Shown here: in pieces, positions 10,844 to 20,794 of the stretch
Position numbering within the stretch: the first letter of the stretch is position 1
How the letters are laid out: every line of letters starts with the position of its first letter
Assembly: GCA_015499995.1 (NCBI GenBank)
Contig: JADNRV010000031.1
Location: 124,001-188,000, forward strand
Origin: Flammula alnicola
Taxonomy: Eukaryota; Basidiomycota; Agaricomycetes; Agaricales; Strophariaceae
Length of the DNA stretch: 64,000 bases
Direction of reading: 5' to 3'
The notes under the pieces: generated by a model
What the model was told of the DNA's origin: nothing
Databases searched by the model: none
What the model saw: only the letters and a program-made list of their open reading frames with translations
Position numbers and translations under genes: made by a program

Positions 10844-13198
10844 ATGGACTACGAGACCAGCACCCTCCCACAATCTCAAATCGACGAATATTCAATGAAG
10901 GAGAAAAATTCCTTAACGATTGCGACAGAAGGTGTAAGCGACGAATCCTTCATTGTGAGAAATTACATCGTTCGTCTTTCTGCAGTTTAGCCGATCCGAT
11001 CACTTTATTTATTTCAAGGTTAGATTTTCGCCTGGGGACCTGCGAAATCCAATCAACTTCAGCAAGACGAGGAAATGGATCATTACCGTCGTTACATCTT
11101 TTTTTACTCTTCTTGTTTGTAAGTTTAGTTCCCTTTATGGCCTTCAATTGCCAAGCTAATAATGCTGACTATGCAATATTAGCTGCGTCGGCGACGTCCT
11201 TTAGCGAAGGTGAAGCGTCTATGATGAAGGACCTAAATTGTACATCATTCGAAGCAACGCTGGGGCTTAGCCTGTACTGTCTTGGCTTTGGAATAGTGCC
11301 TCTCTTCACTTCTGCACTCAGTGAGGAATTTGGACGAAAACCCCTCTATTACGTTTCCGTCGCAGGATTTGTTCTTATGCACCTCATGGCAGCATTGTAC
11401 GTCATTTCCATGCTCGATAACATGGGAAACGTCAAAATAATAGTCCCTATAACAGGTCACCTAATATTCAAGTCGTTGTAGTTGCTCGCTTTCTGCAAGG
11501 TGCTTTTGGGTCAACTGGTGCAACCATGGTGGCTGGTACTATTGCTGACGTCTGGTCACCCAAAAGGTAAATAAATATCATCTTTTAAATCGCAATCGAT
11601 GGGTAACTCTTTTTGTAGGAGAGGATTACCGATGTCATTTTATTCAGCTATCGCCTTTGCAGGGAATGGAGTAGGAGCATTTATTGGAGGCTGGACAGAA
11701 ACCAATCCGAAACTTGGATGGCGATGGATTCAGTGGATTCATGTGATGTTTGCATAAATCCCTATCCTCTCTTATAAACGTTGAAGTTTTCATTACATTT
11801 GTCTTCTAGAATTGGTGGCGCCTATCTGCTTGTAATAATCCTAGTTGTCGAAGAGACGCGCACTTCCGTTATTCTCGGAAAACTCGCTCACAGGCTTCGA
11901 AAAACGACAGGAGATCAACGATATCGCGCCTATTCATTGGACGATAATAAAACATTGCGTGACATGATTTATGTTTCATGCACGCGGCCCATCTGTGAGC
12001 GTGCTTATAAAACATCCGCGATGGAGTGTCTGACTAGTTCTCCAGATCTACTCTTTTGTGAACCAATTGTGTTCGCTGTCAGCGTGAGTCTTCAACCCTT
12101 CCTCATAATTTAAAATGTAAAGAAATTTATCTATCTTGTCTCATAGTTGTGGATTGGTTTTGCTTGGGGCGTCTATTACTGCATGATCGAGTGCGCCACA
12201 TTTCCTTTTTTGACTTCATTGTAGATCAATACTGAATCTTCTAGGTCCATCCCAGGCGTATTCCGTTTGTTACATGGATTTAATCAAGGCCAAATAGGTT
12301 CTATTTATATGACTATGGTGTAAGTCTTTCCATGCAAGTATCTTGCTGATTGACGCCAACAAGCCTATTTCAGTGTGGGAAGTTGTCTCGGGTTCTTCAC
12401 GAACATGTATCAAGAAGCGATGTATCAGTAGGCTGCAATCTGCCTCCCAAAATGGCTGTCAATATTAATTTTTTTTTCTTGTCTAGGAAAAATGTGGCGA
12501 AACGGGGACCTCAGGCCAGACTATATGTTTCCTGTTTGGCCGGGTTTCTGTTCCCCATCTCAATGTTTATGTTTGCGTGGTCTTCGACTCCTGCAGTGCA
12601 GTGGATCGTCCTTGCTATCGCCTTGACGGTAACTTTTCTAATTTCTAGAAGTCTATCTGGCATGAGTCAACGAGATGACCTTGCGTTACTTTTTCAGATT
12701 TACGTATGGGCGGTCTTTACAATTTACCTCGCGGTGTTCACATATCTGGCAGATTGGTATTTGTGTTATTCATCTATCTCAGTATATAAGATGACCAACT
12801 ATTCGTATATTTAAGCTACGGAATTTATGCCTCTTCAGCATTAGCAGGTCAAAGTCTCTTCCGTGCGTATTTCACCTTTTAATTCATTTTTCCTCTTCGA
12901 ATAACGCTCTCTATTTATTCCTCTACAGGCAATCTAATGGCTACCGCATTTCCTCTCTTCGCGGATAGGATGTTCCATAAATTAGGATACAAGTGGGCCA
13001 ATACCTTGTTTGCATGTGCCGGTTTGGCCATGAGTCCAATACCCATTGTAAGTTTGGCCAGAGGATGTTATTGACTGCAGGCGCTGAAGAAATTCCCGAC
13101 TGTTTTAGGTGCTCTTTTTCTACGGACCTCGCATCTTGGCAAGGAGCAATATCAGTAATACCATTAATAGAGCAAGTTTAGAGGAAGATAGACATTAA
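10844..13198 (+). CDS. MFS drug:H+ antiporter-like transporter 1 (DHA1 type)
   Basis: This is a multi-exon gene whose segments align one for one with the second transporter at 20795. The first membrane segment follows FSPGDLRNPINFSKTRKW. Next come FGIVPLFTSALSEEFGRKPL (the MFS motif A region between TM2 and TM3), FLQGAFGSTGATMVAGTIAD (TM4), RGLPMSFYSAIAF (TM5), a cytosolic loop with LAHRLRKTTGDQRY, LWIGFAWGVYYCMIE, and the last exon VLFFYGPRILARS with stop TAA at 13196-13198. The start at 10844 gives a short N-terminus (MDYETSTLPQ). Introns are about 50-60 nt with GT-AG ends; the first donor (GTTCGT) is weak. The family exports drugs, polyamines or other small molecules across the plasma membrane by proton antiport. 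The substrate cannot be told from sequence. Confidence 0.8.
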
Positions 13199-13389
13199 AT
13201 TCCGGTCTTCAACGGTGTAATTCAGGAATCCTCTGATGCGAGAAAAGGTGGAACGATGACGGGAAAATCAGGAAAAGAACAGCTGGGTGGATTTATGACG
13301 ATGCTGATTTGTTAACGCTCAAATGTACGATATACACTATTAATAATGAACAAATGGACATATACTGGAGTAAACGCTGTGTTTGTATC
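13199..13389. other. short convergent intergenic region
   Basis: This 190-bp spacer lies between the transporter stop (13198) and the stop of the minus-strand Tpt1-like gene (13390). It should hold both polyadenylation regions. Nothing else was recognised. Confidence 0.5.
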
Positions 13390-14629
13390 CTACGGTATCT
13401 CCAGGACCGCTTTTGCCTCTTCCATTGTCTGCGAATCCACCATCGTGCTTTCTTTATCCTGCATTTTGGCAAAATCCGCAAACCCATGCAAATCCCTACC
13501 TAAAGTCTGAAGCAGAGTCCTTCTCTCTCCGTGTCGGTACGCGTCTTCTGGTTGTAAAATATAGGGCACCTGCGATATAGGCTGTGGGTCTCCCCAGAGG
13601 AGGGTCTTCTTTGCTTGCACCATGTCGACTTGCGCAAAAAGACGAGATGGGATATAACCCCAGTCGTTTCCTTTGGTGAGTAGATGAGTGGGTTTAGCGA
13701 GTGGTTGGGGCGTTGGCAAAGGAGTAAAGAACCGTATGCCTGATTCAAGACAACGCGGAACATCGAGGAAGATAAAAACCTGGTTTTGGTCCTGGAGGTC
13801 TGAAAATGCGACAGTTAATCAGGTCAATTGGTCATGGGAGACGGACTTACTGTCAATATAGTTGTCTGTTCGTATGCCACATTCAAATCTGATGTATTCT
13901 TCGTGTAGCCTGGGTATTCCATTCCTTGCTAAATGAAAAGTGAGTTAGTTAATGGAGAACATGGATATTAGCATTCTTACATATATGACTATTCCATTCG
14001 CTAAGGGTAGTCTGGTACACAACTTGGGCAGGTGCATTGGCCGCCTTGATAGGTTTCAGGAAAAAGTGAGGCTCCTTCGTAACGTAAACAAACATTTAAT
14101 GTTCGTCTTTTCAAGTGCACAAGAATGAATATCACACACATTCCACCTTTTTGCGCGTATCCACCAACAGTCTTCTCCCATTGTCGGGTCAAACCTTATA
14201 TCAAAGCGATGATTAAAATCATTATCCACCATCTTTTGCAACCTGGGCATGTCCATCGAACGGAATTCTGGATAGTTCAACTAAAAAGAGCAAAAGAAAC
14301 GGTAGAAGTCGACGATCGCACATAGTTGATTGGAAACCAGCACTCACCAGAAGCTTTAAGGAAACGTAGTCATCATCTCTGTTCTCTAACCCGTGCTCAC
14401 GTCCAACGTAGCGGCGAAGAACGTAGGTGAGTGTCTCGATGAAATTCTCTAACGCGTGCGCATCTATGGGGCGGTTCTTGGGTTTACTGAAGATGGTGCT
14501 ATGGTGTCTCTTCAGCGATGTTTTTGGAGAGGTTGTTCCGGGGGTGGTGGTTTGAAAGAGATGCGCCGAAGGCCATGTACGTGTATTTGAGAGAAGCCGC
14601 CGAAGAGTACATGCACCAAAGAGTGTCAT
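13390..14629 (-). CDS. diverged tRNA 2'-phosphotransferase-like (Tpt1/KptA) protein
   Basis: Five exons, 14348-14629, 14140-14280, 13981-14074, 13851-13928 and 13390-13799, give 334 aa with consistent phases. The order of conserved blocks is that of Tpt1: TLTYVLRRYVGREHGL and DDDYVSLKLL (winged-helix part), MDMPRLQKMVDNDFNHRFDI, CWWIRAKRWN, VVYQTTLSEWNSHI, SRNGIPRLHEEYIRF, and VFIFLDVPRCLESGIRFF followed by WGYIPSRLF. Tpt1 removes the 2'-phosphate left at tRNA splice junctions using NAD+. Several signature residues are changed here: the IRAxQGHS histidine block reads IRAKRWNEPHF, the HGT of VxHGT reads YQT, and the HIHFA block reads YIRFE. The protein may therefore be inactive or altered in function. 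The basic, Ser/Thr-rich N-terminus (TLRRLLSNTRTW) could be a mitochondrial presequence. Family assignment is by motif order only. Confidence 0.65.
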
Positions 14630-15143
14630 GGACGATTAATTGATGGAAATTGTACAAGTAAACCTGAAAAACGATTAAGAAACGCGAAATAAGTTAGAGA
14701 TTCAAGTTCAGAAACAATACGGACCTTCGTTCAAATGACGAGGGTGGCTGCATACGCGCGGAGCTAAGTTTGCAACGAAGGGCACGCGACAGTCCTTCCG
14801 AAAGGAATTTGAGGCCATTACCAAAGCGACTATCGGGAACATGGAAACTTTTTTGAGCGGAGTATGGAGCGGAATTTGAAACTGTAGAGTGGAAACGGAC
14901 AAGCCTCTGTGCATAGGCCTCGCCATTGGTTTTTCCGCGATTTCAGAGAAAGCTTCATGCTAAACCCTATTCAATGCTGAATCGCCTATATGTCTTCTCT
15001 TTTATTGGCACAAAATCCGAGAATTCAAATAAATCAGTTAGAAAACGCGCAAGCCCGAGGAGCCCAAAGGCTGTCCGCGAAGGTCGACATAAGGTTAGCG
15101 CTCCAAAAATAACCCAGCTCGCTCTCAACCGCTGACTTCCACC
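14630..15143. promoter_or_regulatory. divergent promoter region between the Tpt1-like gene and APP1
   Basis: The two genes point away from each other, so this 514-bp stretch should contain both promoters and 5' untranslated regions. A small minus-strand frame (14708-14926) has no recognisable similarity. No clear TATA box was seen. Confidence 0.4.
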
Positions 15144-17810
15144 ATGTCTGAAGACATGTCGCCTTCATGGAAGTACCTGACCTCAGCAGGATCTCGAATA
15201 TCCTCTCTCAAGGGATATATCGCAGGTCGTGATTCCGCATTGGGCTCGAGATTACCAAGACCACATAGCGACGGTACACGCGAGGAACGACAGAGTTGGA
15301 GGGCATGGGCGGGGCAGAAGATTAGGGTCAGAAGGAAAGGAGTGGATGGTAGCGGTCCTCAGAACACGGAGCTCGTCAACGTATTCCCTGGATGGGCTGC
15401 GAGGAGGTATGCAGCAGAAAGTGCAGTAGAAGGTTCGTCGTGTTGCCATTTCTTGATTGGAGCGTGTTTTATGTTATACAGGAGCTCCTAGACCTTTCGA
15501 ACTAGAGGTGTTCGTCTCAGGATATGCTATCAGTTACCGTCCTCCAGAGAATGCGAGTCGTTCTCAACGCGCTTTTATCCGTTTGGCGAAAGGTACGTGC
15601 GTTCAGGTCTCTCGTTTAGACGCCCATTAATTCCCGGTGCTTTAGGATTCGCGTCCTTGCCGAAGCTGGTGGACAGCGCAGCAGACATCCGCCCAAACAC
15701 ATCATCACTGGCGCATCTGACGCCTTCTACTGAGCAGCTGCTTGCGAATGTTAAGCTCCCTCCCCGCCCTACAGAAATTGCAGATGATTACGACATAGAT
15801 GCCCTTGAGCGGCAGCTGCGACGCGCAAAGCAGATACCAGACGATTCTACGTCGATCCCAGAATCTACCTCTTCGTCCTCCTCACGATCTTCAACTTGCA
15901 ACTCCCCAATATCTGACATGACCGATCAGCAAACAGAGACCAAGGCCAGCCATCCCAGCCTTACTGAAAGTATTAGCGCCACGCCGGGCGACGTTATCAG
16001 GCGGTTGCATGCCAATTTGGAAAAGCGTCTTCAGCCATTCTGGTCCTCTGTTCTCCCCAATCGCGTCGTTCGTTTGCATCTGTTCGCATCACCACACCAA
16101 GATCACCCAAAAACTCCATCTCCCGAAGCTACGACCATGGAAGAGGACGAGAATGATTTATTGTTCGACGTGGAGAATGGTCCTCTCGCTTCGCAGGATA
16201 TAATCACAGCCGCCGACGGGAGCTTTCAGGTCAGATTCAAGGTCAAGTGGGAAGATCTATGTCGACACCCGAAAGCATTACATATTGCATTCGGAGAGGC
16301 AGTGGAAGAGCATGAATTGCTGATCGTAGCCCAGTTACTCCCAGTAGGAGGCGTCTCCCAGCAGTCGCCACACGCCAATTCACGGTCAACGCCCTCAACA
16401 ACCCCCGTCCCTCTGACCTCCCTCATTCGCATCCCCATTACACACTCGCCAATACGCGTCATTTCAGATATTGATGACACAGTGAAATTCTCGGGCATTC
16501 TCTCGGGAGCACGCGCTGTGTTTCACAATGTATTCGTCAAAGACCTACAAGATAATGTCATACCTGGAATGGGAGAATGGTATGGAGGCATGTGGAGCAG
16601 AGGCGTCAGGTTTCATTATGTGGTAATCTTTTTGTGCCCTATCTTGTGATTGTAAAGTGTTAACCACGCCTTTGATAGTCAAATGGCCCTTTTGAACTAC
16701 TTCCGGTTCTCAACGAATTCTTCGAAGTATCACGGCTTCCTCCTGGTGAGCACGATCTTAGAGCATTTGCCTATTTATCTTGTTGGTCAACTCCTACTAG
16801 GTTCAATCAAATTACGGTCATATGCCGGTCGTTCGTTGTTCAATGGTCTCCTTTCTGCACCCGCGGCTCGAAAAAGAGCTGGTGTCGTCGATGTGCTAGA
16901 CTCGTTCCCTGACTCTAGGTTTTTCTTGATTGGCGACACCGGCGAGCAAGATATGGAACTTTATGCAGAGTAGGTCCACTTCTCAATATCTCTGGCGAAT
17001 GTGCTAACCTTAGCATTCTAGTCTTGCACGCGAAAGGCCTGATCGGATTCTGGGCGTTTTTGTTCGTGACGCCGACCCTAAGGCCGAGGCGCTCAGTGAT
17101 CCAACCGGATGGAATGCCATGGGTGCTGCTGGAACGAGGCCCACCGAGCATCCTTTAGTTCCAAGGAGCGAAAGTGGCATGTCAACGGCTTCATCTTCCT
17201 CTTCCACACCTTCGTTGTTCAATTACAACTATAATGCCTCTGGTTCTCCTTAAACCCGAGCAATATTGATACTAGCAAGACCCCACGTCCAAATACATAT
17301 CGTTTCGGTGACTCATCAGCCCACCTTAAAAACAACCCTTTGGGAAAAGACAAAGATCCAATTTACTTCAATGCCGGTGAAATGACTACCGAACCCGAAC
17401 CGGTCGATCAAATGGCAACTCCGACTGCACTCTCCTCTGCACGAATGGAATCCGCCAACACACTCTCCCCGGGTCGACATCATTCTGTCCCATCAGTCGC
17501 TTCACGTGTGTCAGCCAAGTTCACTAGCCAGCCACCTAAACCCATCGACCCGCCATCCATTAAATCCAACTTGAATGTAGGCCCCTCATCCATGTCCTTC
17601 CACTCGCAACAGACGGCTTCGTCTGGCTCCAGCGCCGAGGCCATTGGAAAAAGGACGGGCTCGCTGTCTGATCCCGACAAGAAACGGAGCGAGCTACAAT
17701 TCCGAGTGTACAGAGCACGGACACAAATGCCTAGCCATGTACCGTTAAGAGTGTTTAGAGATCCGAGCGAGTGCGTTGAGGCACAGCAGATACTAGATCG
17801 CGAGCGGTAG
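15144..17810 (+). CDS. APP1: App1-like phosphatidate phosphatase (actin patch protein)
   Basis: The gene starts with MSEDMSPSWK at 15144. Early exons carry NVFPGWAARRY and FELEVFVSGYAISYRPPE. The long middle exon holds a Ser-rich linker, and the catalytic block SDIDDTVKFSGIL is the DxDxT active site of this HAD-type family. It continues with FHNVFVKDL, SNGPFELLP, LRSYAGRSLFNGL, FFLIGDTGEQDMELYA and RILGVFVRDAD. App1 is a Mg2+-dependent phosphatidate phosphatase that makes diacylglycerol at cortical actin patches during endocytosis. The C-terminal tail (17340-17810, ending LRVFRDPSECVEAQQILD) is in a different frame from the catalytic part, which would stop at 17254. It can be joined by a 62-nt GT-AG intron (GTTGTT to TACTAG, about 17212-17273), which fits in phase, or the frame has slipped by one base. 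Confidence 0.85.
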
Positions 17811-18190
17811 CGGCATGATGCCCCCATATCATTCGCCTTTGGACTGGGCGCCTCGAGGACACTGGCTTGGGCTTGAAACCAGCATAACTGCGCAATGTTT
17901 CTTTCAAGTTGAAAGGTTGTATTTCACTGCATCTTGTTGTCGACTGCGTTTAACACATATATATATTATGGTATGGAACACTTTGTAGACGTGATTCCTA
18001 TATTACTGTACCACCACAGTTTAGATAATACACGAGGAGTTTCTATCATCAGGGTATGGGTGCAGGAAACAAAGGCTTCCCAATTTGTCAATGTTAAGAA
18101 TTGTCACGGTGTATCCACTTGTTCGAGCACCAACTATCAAATATCACAGTGCTGAGTAGACCCCCGCACTGAGCAGAAACATTAGTCTAG
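17811..18190. other. intergenic region downstream of APP1
   Basis: This region contains the APP1 3' end and about 300 bp without a recognisable gene. A 73-codon plus-strand frame (17934-18155) has no similarity I recognise. Confidence 0.45.
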
Positions 18191-18759
18191 TCCAACTTCC
18201 CGGACCTTTGGTGAGTGGGTCAATTCGGCTCTAACGGAAAAGAAAATCCGATCGGCTTTAGTTGATACGTAGATCACATGATGTTAACGCGAGACGCGAT
18301 CTTCTTAAATCAGAACCCCTTGCCTACAACTTTCATGCAGCCCCACGAGACACAGTTAGACTGCTGGACTCACATTCTTCAAGGCATTCCGACGATCCTA
18401 ATAGCATCGGCTGGGGCAAGACCTCGGCCTTTTTTCCAATCCTCGTCTTGAAGCATCATCAGAGACATCCCAACACTCGAGTACCAAAACTTCCATCTTC
18501 ATCTCTGATAGAGCTCGGAAATGCTCATGTACATTGCACATTACCATTAATAGTTCTTGCATATTACTCTTAGGCACTCGAGATACCACAGTTTGGCTTA
18601 ACCGCCGTCTCGTTGAGTGTCCGTGCAGGCGGGATGAGCCAGAGATAAGATAATATTGCGATTAGAACCTGGGAAAACGGACACGTGGTGTTCAAAGTGT
18701 TCGAATTTCTGTCCGAGATGCCCGAATTGACCCACCCACCAAAGGTCCGGGAAGTTGGA
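18191..18759. mobile_element. 569-bp inverted-repeat element, likely non-autonomous DNA transposon
   Basis: The first 38 bp (18191-18228, beginning TCCAACTTCCCGGACCTTTG) are repeated in inverted orientation at 18722-18759 with about one mismatch. Beyond the perfect part the similarity continues weakly outward (GTCTAG versus GTCTGT). There is no transposase inside. No clean target duplication was found, so the superfamily is undecided. Confidence 0.65.
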
Positions 18760-18812
18760 ACAGACCTTATATTATATCAAATCGATTATCATTTGATTTA
18801 TAAGGTCTGTTT
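18759..18812. repeat. short palindromic hairpin next to the inverted-repeat element
   Basis: AACAGACCTTATA at 18759-18771 is followed by its reverse complement ending at about 18812, with an AT-rich loop of some 28 bp. It overlaps the right end of the element at 18191-18759 and shares its outward extension GGTCTGTT. It may be the footprint of a second copy or of a nested insertion. Confidence 0.5.
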
Positions 18813-18840
18813 TACATAAGAGACTACAGAAACATATATA

Positions 18841-18987
18841 CTGTAGCATTACGACCACATGTTCACGTCACGCGTCACAACGAAAAAAAAGTATTTTTTT
18901 TATTCGTCTTAAATCAAAACAAAATTTATCGGCCATCTCGGCGCAATTTTTTTCCAAAATCGTGAACACTTGGTCGTAATGCTACAG
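18841..18987. mobile_element. 147-bp MITE with TA target duplication (Tc1/mariner-like)
   Basis: The terminal inverted repeat CTGTAGCATTACGACCA begins at 18841, and its complement ends with CTACAG at 18987. The similarity extends about 27 bp inward with two mismatches. Both sides are flanked by TA (18839-18840 and 18988-18989), the target duplication of the Tc1/mariner superfamily. The interior is AT-rich and non-coding. Confidence 0.75.
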
Positions 18988-20794
18988 TATACGTATTCGT
19001 GATAATGTTTGAATCACTTCAGTCTGTCATCATGTTCTCTCTGAGGAGAAGAATAGAGAAGTTCAAGAACAAGTTGAAGAGTCAAGACAGAACACAGGCC
19101 CGGATAATCCCGTGACCAAATAAAATAGCAAATGAAATTATGAAGCAATGCTGATTCCTGAACTCAGAACTGCATCTTGCTCTCTGAACTCGCTCTAAAC
19201 CTGCGCGCCAATACTTGTTCCTTGCTTCTAATCTGTTTCCGCAATATTCGCTTCTTTCTGGAGAGTCTTTCTATTCTTAAGGATTAAAGGAACGCTAAAA
19301 GAGTGGGATGTCTACGTATACAGCACCATCAGTGAGCTGCGAGAACAAATATCGTGCCCGTGCAATGGGATAGGGTAACGAGAACTTGTCGTTTTCGGAT
19401 GGTTCAAACCCCACCATGGATGAGAAAAGCATCCTTCTGGTAAGTGTTCGAGCACTCGCGACGAATGCGGGTGGAATGCTCATCCACTGCGAAATGTACA
19501 GGTAATCTCGTTGCCCAATACCCGTCCAATAAAACCAGCTCCTGGAATCGCTGCGCGTCTCCCACCTATATTTGCACGGTGTCCCTATCGCACATGTCCT
19601 CGCCACGTCCGATGCTATTTCTGGCCAATCGCGCAGTGGCGCCCACAATCGATTCCCATGGAGTTATGACTGTCTGTCGATGCCTGCCGGCCGAGCTTAA
19701 TGAACCAGAAGGATTCTTGTTATCGTGGGTGAGGTAAGTTCAGCTCGGGATGAGTTCGGAATGGATATTATCTTTGGCATTCTACGATTTTCTCTGTCTC
19801 AAGTACCTCTGCGACTCTGCTCAAAGGTTCAAGAATAATGCGGGTGCTGCTCTGGGTTGACAATTACACCGTTCGCTAAGCAATGTTCTGGATTGACTTT
19901 CTCATGCCGTCTTTGGGGAAATTTCACCATATTGCTTCACCTTGAAGCATGCAGCGCATCCAGAGGTCTCATGTTTTTCGAGCGACATTCAATGCAAGCC
20001 TTAATATACGGCCCAACCTGAAATTCGATTTCCCTGGACTATTATGACTCGGAATTCCGCTTACGCTCGCTTATTTCGCCTTCATTGGCCGATGAAAATG
20101 CGAAACTTGTGCGAATCACCTGCAATCTCATGACCATGCTGCTTTATACTATATAGGGTTGGTTGGCTTGCAATTGCAAATTATTGGGTATGATCCAACC
20201 GGGTGGAGGTCTTTCCCTGACTTGATGACTCGGTGCTCAGTGCTCACTCAGCACGGACTCCCGGTGGGGGTGACCAATGAGTCAGAAAACGGGGATGGGA
20301 ATTCACAAAATTAATGTCTGTACATACTTATCTACTTTCCAGCAGCGGTCTTGATGGAGATGCGGTGGGCGGATGACATGATTTCTTTTTTTTCTCGACC
20401 CCGGCCATTGCGGACGAGGTGGTGCGCAAGTACAGTAACACATGCAAGGCACATAGATACTTACCGATAATGTACTTCCACTATCTGCTATTCACCACAA
20501 AAGCATTCAACTCACTCTGGAGTCTGGAATCCGAAAAGGGCTATCTGCAGAGCTGAGCAACTCGTGACGCGACAGTTCCAATGCCGAAATTGAGAGTTCG
20601 GCACGTCATAGGCGATTTTGTGATTTATGATGTTGCGCTATTTTTGTCCGGTCTGCTTGTACTTTGACCCGTCCCAACCATATCTTCCCCACTCCATAAA
20701 CATCTATATAATCCGTCATGCAGGATATCACTGGCTTACAGGTGGTTACCCTCTTCCGCTACCATCCACACCGTCTCTTGAGGTCTAAAGGGCT
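18988..20794. other. long intergenic region upstream of MFS transporter 2
   Basis: No gene is supported. A minus-strand frame at 19295-19648 (117 codons) overlaps a plus-strand frame at 19444-19737; neither resembles a known family nor shows exon signals. The final part has TAAACATCTATATAATCC around 20697, a TATA-like element about 95 nt before the start codon at 20795. Confidence 0.45.

Noticed and set aside
19295..19737. Overlapping opposite-strand frames of about 100-117 codons
   Set aside because: Neither has a family resemblance, splice signals or compositional support. They cannot be told apart from chance.
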